Counted from the first letter of the stretch, positions 21,117-31,844 are shown. The stretch is DNA of 64,000 nucleotides from Arion vulgaris (GCA_020796225.1 CM036765.1:3680228-3744227), one strand, 5' to 3'. Notes: generated from the sequence alone by a model not told the origin. Program-made: numbers and translations.

Positions 21117-22222
21117 TCATGCCAAATTCGTTTCTCATGTCAAATTCGTTTCTCATGCCAAATTCGTTTCTCATGCCAAATTCTTTTCTCATGCCAAATT
21201 CGTTTCTCATGCCAAATTCGTTTCTCATGTCAAATCGTTTCTCTGCAAATTCGTTTCTCATGCCAAATTCGTTTCTCATGCCAAATTCGTTTCTCATGCC
21301 AAATTCGTTTCTCATGTCAAATTCGTTTCTCATGCCAAATTCGTTTCTCATGCAAATCTGTTTCTCATGCCAAATTCGTTTCTCATGTCAAATTCGTTTC
21401 TCATGCCAAATTCGTTTCTCATGTCAAATTCGTTTCTCATGCCAAATTCGTTTCTCATGTCAAATTCGTTTCTCATGCCAAATTCGTTTCTCATGTCAAA
21501 TTCGTTTCTCATGTCAAATTCGTTTCTCATGTCAAATTCGTTTCTCATGCCAAATTCGTTTCTCATGCCAAATTCGTTTCTCATGTCAAATTCGTTTCTC
21601 ATGCCAAATTCGTTTCTCATGTCAAATTCGTTTCTCTGTCAAATTGTTTCTCGCCAAATCGTTTCTCATGTCAAATTCGTTTCTCATGTCAAATTCGTTT
21701 CTCATGCCAAATTCGTTTCTCATGTCAAATCGTTTCTCTGTCAAATTCGTTTCTCATGTCAAATTCGTTTCTCATGTCAAATTCGTTTCTCATGTCAAAT
21801 CTGTTTCTCATGTCAAATTCGTTTCTCATGTCAAATTCGTTTCTCATGCAAATTCTGTTTCTCATGTCAAATTCGTTTCTCATGTCAAATTCGTTTCTCA
21901 TGTCAAATTCGTTTCTCATGTCAAATTCGTTTCTCATGTCAAATTCGTTTCTCATGTCAAATTCGTTTCTCATGTCAAATTCGTTTCTCATGCCAAATTC
22001 GTTTCTCATGTCAAATTCGTTTCTCATGTCAAATTCGTTTCTCATGTCAAATTCGTTTCTCATGTCAAATTCGTTTCTCATGCCAAATTCGTTTCTCATG
22101 TCAAATTCGTTTCTCATGTCAAATTCGTTTCTCATGCCAAATTCGTTTCTCATGTCAAATTCGTTTCTCATGCCAAATTCGTTTCTCATGTCAAATTCGT
22201 TTCTCGTCAAATCGTTTCTGCC
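21117..22222. repeat. 18-bp minisatellite, ~60 copies
   Basis: Units of TTTCTCATGTCAAATTCG with the single main variant ATGCC for ATGTC. Since 18 is a multiple of three, all plus frames and several minus frames stay open for up to 430 codons. Each reads a six-residue repeat (for example SFLMSN or MRNEFD) with no start context or domain. Sporadic base losses sit near 21235, 21640 and 22205. Confidence 0.97.
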
Positions 22223-22744
22223 AAAGTACCAGGTTCGTTCCTCATGGAGACATCTGATATTTTTCCAAAGATATCTGATCTCAGTGTAGTGGATCGAGTT
22301 CTAGTCCTATCGGTACGGCAAAATCGTAGAAATTGTTCAATAGAAGCACGTAAAAACCTTGGCAGTTCAAAATCGAGAGATCGAGCTGAAAGCCGCAAAA
22401 TCATAAAATAAAGATTAAATTCTCAAAATATCCTCACTCTCTTCAAAACTACATCAGGGACTCTCGTCTATGGATCACTGCACTATTCTGAGATCTCCTG
22501 GTAAGCAAGAGATGAGAGCAGTCATGTTACTCATCGAAGTGCGATAAGTGAAGGTCCTATCAATCAATCAATCAATGATATATATTCTTGCCAGAATCAG
22601 AAATCAAGGTTCTTCGGCATGAGTGCAAAGACAGGTTAGAAATTTTGTGACAAAGGATAAAATTCAGTGAGGAGATCGTCCCTGAACTTTCCTTTGTCAC
22701 AAAATATTCTAAACTTCCTCTTCAAATATAAACCCGAAGAAAAT
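22223..22744. repeat. Family B pieces flanking the arrays
   Basis: 22255-22330 holds GATCTCAGTGTAGTGGATCG. 22480-22590 is a reverse copy with GAGATCTCCTGGTAAGCAAG, CATCGAAGTGCGATAAG and CAATCAATCAATCAAT. The rest is unassigned. Confidence 0.45.
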
Positions 22745-23107
22745 CAGTCTGTTGTATGGGATATAAACTCAGTCTGTTGTATAGGATATAAACTCAGTTC
22801 TGAGTTGATGATGGCCTATAAACTCAGTCTGTTATATGCGGACATAAACTCAGTTCTGTTGTATGGGATATAAACTCAGTTATGTTGTATGAGACATAAA
22901 CTCAGTTCTGTTGTAGAGGAATAAACTCATTATTTGTAAGAGATATAAACTCAGTTCTGCTGTATGGGACATAAACTCAGTTCTGTTGTATGGGACATAA
23001 ACTCAGTTCTGCTGTATGAGACATAAACTCAGTTCTGCTGTATGGGATATAAACTCAGTTCTGCTTGTATGGGAATAAACTCAGTTCTGTTGTATGGGAC
23101 ATAAACA
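22745..23107. repeat. 26-bp minisatellite, ~14 copies
   Basis: Units of AAACTCAGTTCTGTTGTATG plus GGACAT with moderate divergence (GGATAT, GAGACAT, TGCTG). Confidence 0.92.
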
Positions 23108-23149
23108 TGGAGAACGACTAATATAATATCACATAAATTGCAAACATTC

Positions 23150-23375
23150 ATCAACTGGTGTCTGCGCAGAATAGAGGGACTGAGATGGTATGATAGGGTC
23201 ACAAATTAAGAACTTATGGAGAGAACAAGACAGATTCCAGTGAACCAAGAGGTTAAAAAGACGCTGGCAATGGATAGGACACACTTTGAGAAAACCAGAG
23301 GAGTATGTAGCAAGAAGGGTCCTTTCCTGGAACCCACAGTGACAGCGAAAGAAATTGAGGCCAGGAAACACATGG
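23150..23375 (+). pseudogene. RTE-like LINE C-terminal fragment
   Basis: Across frames the plus strand gives [33 protein letters not shown], then a decayed W.GHTLRKP region. This matches the post-thumb tail (CLRRI...I.W.D...N..L..R) typical of RTE-like endonuclease/reverse transcriptases. Only ~75 codons survive. Confidence 0.6.
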
Positions 23376-23394
23376 AGACATTGTTAAACCCCTC

Positions 23395-23500
23395 TTTGTG
23401 AGTTGTATGTGATCTGAGGCTAAGAGCGATTGTACTTTGTGCCAGTTATGCGCCAACAATTAGACCAGCAAATTCTATTTCTGCAACGCTTTTTATTTAC
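23395..23500 (-). repeat. Dispersed repeat family A, partial copy 5
   Basis: Half copy, from GTATGTGATCTGAGGCTAAG to CGCTTTTTATTTACTAG. It meets the oppositely oriented copy 6 only ~12 bp later, so the pair can form a hairpin. Confidence 0.6.
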
Positions 23501-23511
23501 TAGAATCGCTC

Positions 23512-23860
23512 GTATGCTACCGTGGCCCGTAAGAGGAGTAAAGAATAGTAACACTGCGACCTACAAGGCATGTCATAAGAGACAACTGAGGTAGGGGTTT
23601 AGGAAGATGCCCTAGTAAAAAAAAGCGTCGCAGGAATCGGATGTGCTGGCCTACTTGTAGGTACATAACTGGCACAGTTGCTCTTAGGGCATGGATCACA
23701 TACAAATCACAAAGATTGGTTAACAAGTGATGATTGGATAACAAGTGATGATTGGATAACAAGTGATGATTGGATAACAAGTGATGATTGGATAACAAGT
23801 GATTTGGTAAAAAGATATGAGACGTTTGAAGAAGAAGAATTTACTAGAATAGCTTTGCTA
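23512..23860 (+). repeat. Dispersed repeat family A, copy 6, with an 18-bp array inside
   Basis: Sense copy with AAAGAATAGTAACACTGCGA, CTACAAGGCATGTCATAAGA, GATGTGCTGGCCTACTTGTA and CACATACAAATCACAAAGAT. At the TGGTTAACAAGTG site the element has expanded into five 18-bp units (GGATAACAAGTGATGATT, 23713-23805), then resumes with GAGACGTTTGAAGAAGAAG. Confidence 0.7.
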
Positions 23861-23888
23861 GGTCCATTTCTAAGTTGCCTCTTACGAC

Positions 23889-24278
23889 ATAGTGAAACAC
23901 GTACAAACAAAGTACTATAGTTTTACAAAATACAGAAACAGTGACGATAAACAGCAACGTTTCGACCAACAAGGCCTTTATCAAGCAAACGAACAAACAG
24001 GATTGACAAATTAAAATGAAACACAAATGGACGACCAAATACAAACGTATCTAAGGAAAATCTGGAATAAAAACGAATAACGAAATAAATGTAACACAAA
24101 AACTAGAAATAGAACGGAAAAGAAACAATGAAACATCTAGTAAATATATAACTTGAATACATGCAACATATACCCATATAGATTACAAAGCATGGGAAGA
24201 GAAAGTACTAAGAAGCATAAGAATGTAATATATGTAACATATACCCATATAGATTACAAAGCATGGGAAGAGAAAGTA
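23889..24278 (-). mobile_element. 3' terminal region of a Penelope-like element
   Basis: Non-coding part downstream of the GIY-YIG frame on the minus strand. It includes a 67-bp direct duplication (starting CATATACCCATATAGATTAC) and ends in the arm shared with 12139-12449 and 29053-29557. On the minus strand the arm contains TTGATAAAGGCCTTGTTGGT followed by CGAAACG, reminiscent of the hammerhead-type motifs known from Penelope pLTRs. Confidence 0.65.
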
Positions 24279-25103
24279 CTAAGAAGCATAAGAATGTAAT
24301 ACGTTGAGCCCGCGTGGTCGCAAGGTACCATACAAAGAAATCAACCGATTCTCCAGAGCAAATCGACTACGATCATCAGAGGAACATGATCGGATGGCTG
24401 TGACCTGGACATCGCAAGCTCCTGAATGGCCAGTATCATTGAAATGGGTAGCTACAGGGTCACAGAGCATTGGCGTATATCGCGCAAGTGTTGGGCGAAT
24501 CGGTCACTGAGTCTCCTGCCGGTTTCCCCAATATAGGCCTTGTTGCACCGCTTGCAGATAATGGCATAGATAATATTACGGACTCGCACGTGAAACTGTC
24601 TTCAACAACGAACGTGGCATTTGGAAAGGACACCGTGCGGGTCTGTATTACATAAGCACAAGTGTTGCAGCGCCGACGGCCACACTGGATGGTGCCAAAA
24701 TGACTCTGGATATTGGGTTTGAGACGACTGTGAACCAACATATCCTTAAGACTTCTGTCCCGTCTGTACGCCACCAAAGGATAGTGTTGGAAGAGTGAAC
24801 GTGTCTCAGGATCAGACTGAAGAATGGAGAGATGACGGAATAAGACTTTCTTCACAAGGGAACTATGAGGGTGGAAAGTTAAGACAAGTTTCACCCTGTC
24901 AGAATTGGAAGTTCTATGCTGGTTAGAGAGAGCCTCCTGGCGAGAAATTTGCTGAACGCGCCGCATAGCAGAAGCAAGCACCTTATCCGGGTATAAGCGC
25001 TTACGAAAGAAATCCAGCATCTCGTGAGCTTTATCGAGAAAATCGTCGTCCTCGCTACAGAGGCGACGAAGGCGCAAGAGTTGAGAGAATGGTAAAGAGT
25101 CAC
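24279..25103 (-). pseudogene. Penelope-like element, linker and GIY-YIG endonuclease, 5'-truncated
   Basis: The minus strand first encodes the region between RT and endonuclease: FFRKRLYPDKVLASAMRR, LTFHPHSSLVKKVLFRHL, DPETRSLFQ, RDRSLKDMLVHS, then a Cys-rich CGRRRCNTC. The GIY-YIG domain follows across frames: IYAIICKRCNKAYIGETGRR (24.5-24.6 kb), HF.DTGH and RFALENRLISLYGTLRPRGL. In this family the domain nicks DNA for target-primed integration. Two frame changes (~24573 and ~24480) break it. The reverse transcriptase is missing; the element stops at ~25103 beside a TATACTTTAT repeat. Motif order is diagnostic of animal Penelope-like elements. Confidence 0.8.
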
Positions 25104-25137
25104 GACAATATATACTTTATACTTTATACTTTATATA
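25104..25137. repeat. Short TATACTTTAT tandem repeat
   Basis: About four overlapping copies of TATACTTTA mark the 5' truncation point of the Penelope-like element. Confidence 0.6.
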
Positions 25138-25924
25138 CTTTATAGAAAAGTATAAAAAGCATAGTTTGATAATTTTTTCCCTTTGTATACGACATACCTT
25201 GTTGGTCACAGTGTTATTGTTCATTGCTCCCCTTGCGAGCCGTGGAAGTACACGGGTGGTAAGAGAATGATAACTTACGACATACCTTGTTGGTCACAGT
25301 GTTATTGTTCATTGCTCCCCTTGCGAGCCGTGGAAGTACACGGGTGGTAAGAGAATGATAACTTTCAACATCGTATCATGCTCTCCCACTGCTAAAAATA
25401 TCAGATTAGTCTATATGTTGATCTCTTCTACAATCTGATTTCATTTTCTCATTTCCGGTAACTCCCATTTTCTAATTACATTTTCTACCGCAATGTTTCC
25501 ATGCCATCTCTTTTTTATTTGCATTTTTGTGTTCATATAGAATATTCCAAAGCCCTCTGTAAATCGACATCTCAAAGGCTTTATGGCAGATCAATGTCTT
25601 TGATAGTTCTGTGATGAGAGAGCGATGTGTTTGTAGGGTAGGTTTCGTGTGAGAATCTGACACTAATTTCCCAATAGAATATCAATATTTTAAAAAGTCT
25701 ACAAAGACAAGATGTTGACGTTCCGACATTACCCATATAAATATATACAGTATCCCTATAATTATTATATATAATAAAGTTGGAATTGCATTGTATTTAT
25801 GTCTATCTCAATTGTTTGGAGATATCTGGACATCCTAAAGACATGAAATTTGGTAAGAATGTAGCTTTCATAGATACAAAGGGAAAAAATTATCAAACTA
25901 TGCTTTTTATACTTTTCTATAAAG
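25138..25924. repeat. Perfect 51-bp inverted repeat with 685-bp interior
   Basis: The left arm 25138-25188 is the exact reverse complement of 25874-25924 (right arm starts ATACAAAGGGAAAAAATTAT). The interior contains two tandem ~86-bp copies of a family A head (GACATACCTTGTTGGTCACA, 25188-25362) and AT-rich sequence with TTTGGAGATATCTGGACATC. It may be a recent fold-back event or a TIR element; no transposase is visible. Confidence 0.65.
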
Positions 25925-26599
25925 ATATTCCAACTTAAACGATATGGCCTTGCACAGAATTCGTCGAAAAAGGTATATCAATGTTTTAACGACGTTTTAT
26001 TGTCACGTGATGCGCAAAGCATTTATTAGTCCGGTGACGTTTTTCGCACATCACACCAATACTAACATATTTATTGGTATTTCAAAAAGTCAGTTCTGTA
26101 GATGAATGCATAAGATGCTCGACTGCTATCCTGAAGACTTCAATCTCACGTTCGGTAGTTTTTATTTTAAAAAACTTTTAAACACATCGATAAGTTAATA
26201 ATCTGAAAAAATTTAATTTGCCAATTGTAATTTTAACTTTCACGGAAATTCAATTGTATCAGGTTTTACTGGAACTCGAAATGAGGAACATTTTAAATTG
26301 TTATTTGTCAACTTTCATAGGAACAGGAATTCTGTTGTATCAGGTTTTACTGACAATCGGAATGAGGGACATTTCAATCTTATGTGGTCAACCAACAAAG
26401 TTTTCAAACCAAACATGGAGAGAAACCGTATTTTTTTTTAATGGGGAAGAAGCCGATTTTGAAGCAACGGGCCATGTTTCTTTAAGGGACTTTACAAATA
26501 GATTTCAACTAAATTCCCTGTGCGAAGAACGGGTAAAATGTTAGTATAGTTATATAATTATATTTTAATTTGTACCTTATACGTTACATAATGCTTCCA
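25925..26599. other. Unassigned stretch with an internally duplicated open frame
   Basis: An open frame at 26218-26544 contains a tandem duplication of ~80 bp (TATCAGGTTTTACTG in both halves) and no recognised domain. I cannot assign a function and would not call it a gene. Confidence 0.35.
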
Positions 26600-26930
26600 A
26601 GTTCTTTCCTTTGAATGAGATCAACAACAGCAACTGGGAGAAATGGAATACAGGGACTAATATGAGTCAATTGGAGGATTTAGATTTTGCAGACGATCTA
26701 GCACTCCTCTCCCAGCCATCAACAGATAAGAGAAAACAACTAAACTGGAAACAATCTCACAACAACTGGGTCTGACTATTCACGGGGAAAAAACAAAATC
26801 ATAAGATTAAATGCTAATTCCAAAGACCGATCATATTGAGAGGATCGCCATTAAAGGAGGTGGACACATTTACATATCTGGGAAGTGTTATCAACATTCA
26901 AGGTGGCTCAAATAAAATGAAGGCTAGAAT
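26600..26930 (+). pseudogene. RTE-like reverse transcriptase palm fragment
   Basis: Plus strand: LEDLDFADDLALLSQPS carries the catalytic FADD box (about 26675-26725). A frameshift and stops follow, then RGSPLKEVDTFTYLGSVIN, the domain after the palm in RTE-like LINEs. It is cut at ~26930 by an oppositely oriented LINE fragment. Confidence 0.75.
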
Positions 26931-27420
26931 ACTTTTCTTCTGCGTTCTCACTAGATTGGGATTTGGATTCTCTAATAAAGGCAACCGTCTGCCTCAGATT
27001 ATCAGCCACGCCATACAGTTTGTATTGGACGCTGGTATAAGTGGACCACCTCTTTCTTCTCAGGTCTGCATACTGGGGGCAGTTCTGTAGGATATGTTCT
27101 GTTGTCATATTCGCCAAGGCACAGGGCACAAGTCGTGGTGCCTATCTTGAATTTAGTGTACAGGTGGTGTCTCATTCTGTTGTGCCACCAGAGGTGAAGT
27201 TTACAGTCTGGTCCCTCTGGACAGTTGGTAATATCCATTGTTTCCCTTTTTGTGTTTTGTGTGTTCTTTATCCCACTTTGTTTGTAGTGCTCTTTGGCGA
27301 TGGTTTTTCTTCTTCATAGCTAACAGGTTGTCATCTTGGGGCATTCCTGCTCCCTCTTTAGCCAGTCTGTAGCATCTTCAATCCCTTTATCTTGCAGTAT
27401 GAGGGTATCCCATGGAGTAC
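26930..27420 (-). pseudogene. Jockey-like LINE 3' end with Cys/His tail
   Basis: The minus strand encodes MDITNCPEGPDCKLHLWWHN, RMRHHLYTKFKIG, CALC, then MTTEHILQNCPQYADLRRKR and LRQTVAFIRESKS. The C-x2-C...TTEHIL..C pattern is the C-terminal zinc-binding motif common in jockey-like animal LINEs. One or more frame changes near 27000-27100. Confidence 0.7.
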
Positions 27421-27439
27421 TACCCTCTCAGAATCATGG

Positions 27440-29045
27440 AACAACTGGGCTAAGGCTGAGCTAACAATCACAGCAACATTCAGAACCACCAAATAGAAAG
27501 TATTCTTGAATGTGACCCAGTGTTATGCACCTACCAACGATAAAGAGGAAAAAGTACAAGAGGAATTTTACATAAAACTTGAAAATATTATAGGTAATCA
27601 GAGAAATGGGATCATCAAAATTCTGATGGGTGACATCAATGCCAAAATAGGTGCAGACAACATAGACTACGAGGAGATCATGGGGAAACATGGACAATGA
27701 GTAATGAACAAAAATGGAGAACTATTCACTAATTTCTGTGCAGCGAATCAATACGTCATAGGTGGAAGTGTCTTTCCACATCAAAGAATACATAAAGCAA
27801 CCTGGGTATCACCAGATCACAGAACAGAAAATCAAATTGACCACATATGCATAAATAAGAAATTCAGGCCATCTCTACAAAATGTAAGGGTTCTAAGGGG
27901 GGCAGATGTAGATTCGGATCACCATTTGCTGATAAATAAAATTAAACTGAAGCTTAAGCGATACATAACATCCCATGAACATAGACACCAATATAATGTA
28001 GAATACCTTAGAAGTCAAGAAACAAAGGGGCAATTCACGGTCACAGTCTCTAATAAGTATGAGGTTTTGCGGCAATTAGAAGATGAGGTGAGTGCAGAAG
28101 AATGCTGGCAGCAAGCCAAAAATATTTGGAATGAAACATGCACAGAGGTATTAGGAAAGAAGGAGCGGAATCATAAGGCATGGATAACTCCAGAAACTGT
28201 CAAAGGAATAGAAGAAAGGAAAAAGAGGATTTAAATAATAGCAAAACTAGAACTGCCAAAGCCATAGCCCTGGAAAAATACACAGAAGCCAGCAAAAAGT
28301 GAAGAAACAAATAAGGTCAGATAAAAGACAATACTTGGAAGATCTAGCAAGAGAAGCGGAGGTAGCTGCAGCAAAAGGAAACCTTAGGGATCTTTACAAC
28401 ATTATAGCAGGAAAATACAGTCCATCAAATGGGTTGATCAAAAATAGTAGTAGGGAAACTATCACTAATGTTAGAGACCAATGGAAATATGGATGGAATA
28501 CTTCAAGGAACTCCTGAACAGAACAGCACCTACAAACCCCCAGATATCCAACCGGCAGAAATTGACTTGGACATCAACTGTGAGAAGCAATCCAAGGAGG
28601 AGATTAGTAAAGTCATTAAACTTTTAAAAGATGGGAAAGCGGCCGGTCCAAATGGTATTCCAGCGGAGGCGGTTAAAGCCAACATAAACACATCCACAGA
28701 AATACTGTATAAATTATTTAGCAGAATCTGGGAGCCCGAAGAAATACCAGCAAACTGGAGAGAAGGATACCTGGTGAAGCTACCAAAGAAATACCAGCAA
28801 ACTGGAGAGAAGGATACCTGGTGAAGCTACCAAAGAAAGGGATCTTCAGAAGTGTAAAACTAGAGGAATAATGCTGTTGTCAGTCCCTTTGGGAAAATAC
28901 TAAGCAGAATCATCCTGGAGAGACTGAGAGATGCCATCGATATAAAACTAAGAGATGAACAAGCAGGCTTCCGACCAAATAGATCCTGTGCTGACCAGAT
29001 AGCCACATTACGTATAATAATAGAGCAAGTATTGAATGGAAATCC
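27440..29045 (+). pseudogene. RTE-like LINE: AP endonuclease and N-terminal reverse transcriptase
   Basis: Plus strand, broken frames. The endonuclease part shows VTQCYAPTNDKEEKVQEEFY, GIIKILMGDINAKIGADN (GDxNA motif), IHKATWVSPDH, ENQIDHICI and the catalytic-type SDHHLL. This enzyme nicks target DNA for insertion. A linker leads to the RT start: LLKDGKAAGPNGIPAEAVK, IWEPEEIPANWREGYLVKLP, then RLRDAIDIKLRDEQAGFRPN and RSCADQIATLRIIIEQ. A 47-bp tandem duplication (28742-28835) shifts the frame. The RT is cut at ~29045 by a Penelope-type insertion and does not resume after it. Confidence 0.85.
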
Positions 29046-29052
29046 ACGTAAT

Positions 29053-29557
29053 CACAAAGTACTGTAGTTTTACAAATTACAGAAACAATGACAAAATACA
29101 GCAACGTTTCGACCAACAAGGCCTTTATTAAGCAAACGAACAACAGGAGTGACAAATTTTAAAAAAAAAATGGACGACCAAAAACAAACGTTTCTAATGA
29201 AAATCTGGAAATAAAAACGAAAATCTTGGAATAAAAACGAATAACGAAATAAATGTAACACAAAAAACACACATAAAAACTAGAAATAGAACGAAGAGAA
29301 ACAATGAAAAATCTTGTAAATATAAAACTTGAATACATGCAACATATACCCATATAGATTACAAGGCATGGGAAGAGAAAGTACTAAGAAGCATAGGAAT
29401 ATAATACGTTGAGCCAACGTATTTGTTTTTGGTCGTCCATTTGTTTTTTTAAATTTGTCACTCCTGTTATTTGTTTGCTTGATAAAGGCCTTGTTGGTCG
29501 AAACGTTGCTGTATTTTGTCATTGTTTCTGTAATTTGTAAAACTACAGTACTTGTGA
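29053..29557 (-). mobile_element. Second Penelope-like copy, mostly 3' region, with inverted arms
   Basis: The left part repeats the 23.9-24.3 kb 3' region in the same orientation (AGTACTGTAGTTTTACAAAT, then GGCCTTTATTAAGCAAACG, CATATACCCATATAGATTAC). It reaches only the last codons of the endonuclease frame at ~29412. It then switches to an opposite-strand terminal arm (29430-29557, GGTCGTCCATTTG to AACTACAGTACTT). Inverted terminal arms with severe 5' truncation are a known Penelope arrangement. It interrupts an RTE-like reverse transcriptase. Confidence 0.7.
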
Positions 29558-29744
29558 TACGTGTTAATCAAATACTTTTTGCAGTCAATCTGTTTTGTGA
29601 ATGAATGAAATCCACTTTATATCGGTTGTGATATGACATGGTTGACAGTATTAATAGAAACCTTTGAAATTAATGTTAGTGTTATTTATGATCGACTCAT
29701 GGCTATGGCATTCATATTCGGTTATGTCCTCGATCAGCAACCAT
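29558..29744. other. Short unassigned spacer
   Basis: No element or gene recognised. Confidence 0.3.
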
Positions 29745-29965
29745 CCAATTCATTGCTCACGCCCATGAAAGTTGATTACTATATTTCTCTCTACACGAAG
29801 CGACACTGTCTGGCATGTCCAAACTTAACCCAATTCTTGAACTTGTTCCAGTGCTGAGACTTCACACAGCTGAGTCCATTTTCATTGAGAGCGTACCGCA
29901 TTGACGATATCGGCTCTGTCATACTTCTGCCTTATCGGCATTGTTTGCAAGAAGTACACGCTCGT
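29745..29965 (-). pseudogene. Degenerate LINE 3' end (second subfamily)
   Basis: The plus strand carries GATTACTATATTTCTCTCTA, GACACTGTCTGGCATGTCCA and GACGATATCGGCTCTGTC, matching the minus-strand coding fragment at 35255-35560. The frame is lost. Confidence 0.5.
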
Positions 29966-30059
29966 TCCTGCATCCAGCATGTCCAGGTGTGCACAGCCAA
30001 GTCATTTCTTGAATGCGTCCATCCATTTCACACGCATACTTCCATTTAATCATTGAAGC

Positions 30060-31545
30060 ATATTCATCGAGTCTGATATGATAATCGCATAGGTTACCTG
30101 TTGCTCAGCCACCCTGTAACCTGAGGCAACAGTATCTCCATAGTCATGCTCGATGCGTTGTCTGAAAGATAATCGTATGGTTACCTGTTGCTCAGCCAGC
30201 TGAGAGCCCAGGCAGCAGTGTCCAGTCATGCTCGATGTCTCTCCCCATGAGCCTGAAGCGTGTCCATAGTGCTCGATGTCGTTGTCTCCCATGGACTGGG
30301 CCATGATCTCTAAGTCATGTCGATGTCGTTGTCTCCCATGAGAGGCCCTGAGGCAGCAGTGATCCTATAGTCATGCCTGATGTCATCGTCTTCCATGAGA
30401 GGCCCTAGAGGCAGCAGTGATCTCTATAGTCATGCTCGATGTCGTCGTCTCCCATGAGAGAGCCCTGAGCAGCAGTGATTCCATAGTCACGCTGATGTCA
30501 GTCTCCCATGAGAGAGCCCTGGAGGCAGCAGTGATCTCCATAGTCATGCTCGATGTCGTTGTCCATGAGAGACCCTGGAGGCAGCAGTGATCTCTATAGT
30601 CACGCTCGATGTCGTTGTCTCCCATGAGAGAGCCCTGGAGGCAGCAGTGATCTCTATAGTCACGCTCGATGTCATCGTCTCCCATGAGAGAGCCCTGGAG
30701 GCAGCAGTGATCTCCATAGTCATGCTCGATGTCGTTGTCTCCCATGAGAGAGCCCTGGAGGCAGCAGTGATCTCTATAGTCACGCTCGATGTCGTTGTCT
30801 CCCATGAGAGCCCTGGAAGGCAGCAGTGATCTCTATAGTCACGCTCGATGTCATTCGTCTCCCATGAGAGAGCCTGAGGCAGAGTGATCTCCATAGTCAT
30901 GCTCGATGTCGTTGTCTCCATGAGAGAGCCTGGGCAGCAGTGATCTCTATAGTCACGCTCGATGTCGTTGTCTCCATGAGAGCCCTGGCAGCAGTGATCT
31001 CTATAGTCACGCCGATGTCATCGTCTCCCGAGAGCCCTGAGGCAGCAGTGATCTCCATGTCACGCTCGATGTCGTCGTCCTGAGAGCCATGGGCAGCAGT
31101 GACTCCATGTCATGCTGATGTCGTCGTCTCCTGAGACCCTGAGGCAGCAGTGATCTCTATAGTCAGCTGATGTCATCGTCTCCATGAAACCTGGGCAGCT
31201 GATTCATAGTCATGCTCGATGTCGTCGTCTCCATGAGAGCCTGGCAGCGTGATCCTATAGTCACGCTCGATGTCGTTGTTCCTGAGAGAGCCCTGAGGCA
31301 GTGATCTCATAGTCATGCTCGATGTCACGTCTCATGAGAGAGCCCTGAGGCAGCGTGATCTCTATAGTCACGCTCGATTTCGTTGTCTCCATGAGAGGCC
31401 TGAGGCAGCGTGATTCCATAGTCATGCTCGATGTCATCGTCTCCAATGAAGCCCTGAGGCAGCAGGATTCCATAGTCAGCTCGATGTCATCGTCTCCATG
31501 AGCCCTGAGGCAACAGTGATCTCCATGTCATGCTCGATGTCGTTG
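30060..31545. repeat. 60-bp minisatellite, ~21 copies, with divergent start
   Basis: From ~30300, units of GCAGCAGTGATCTCTATAGT, CACGCTCGATGTCGTTGTCT, CCCATGAGAGAGCCCTGGAG. The 30060-30300 part holds two longer related units (GTTACCTGTTGCTCAGCC). The middle (30580-30830) is near perfect; both flanks lose single bases frequently. Open frames on both strands merely translate the unit. Confidence 0.95.
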
Positions 31546-31779
31546 ACTCAAGATATATCATTTGTTTGCCCACCCATACCGTTATATGTTACATAGTGTC
31601 TCAAGCACTTCTTCATACCATTATTCGGGTTCAACCGAAGGCCAAAATTTTCTGTCGGGACATACTAAACATTCTAGCATGAACAGTTTCACGGCGACTG
31701 CACTAGCCATCATGCGGCCATTAAATTCCATAGGGTCATGTCCCTCCTGTCCTACACCGTCCAAAAGGGTATACGCTGA

Positions 31780-31835
31780 CGTAACGACAGTAACGACAGT
31801 AACGCAGTAACGACAGTAACGACAGTAACGACATG
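31780..31835. repeat. 9-bp tandem repeat
   Basis: About six copies of ACGACAGTA. Confidence 0.85.
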
Positions 31836-31844
31836 CAGAAATGG

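Noticed and set aside
21088..22411. Overlapping open frames of 389-430 codons in the 18-bp array
   Set aside because: They exist because 18 is a multiple of three and the unit lacks stops; all three plus frames and some minus frames are open, and none has a domain or start context.
26218..26544. 108-codon open frame as a small gene
   Set aside because: Contains an internal DNA duplication and no recognisable domain; too little support.
30383..30921. Repeat frames of 125-140 codons
   Set aside because: 60-bp unit length keeps the frame open; adjacent indels destroy it, unlike a selected gene.
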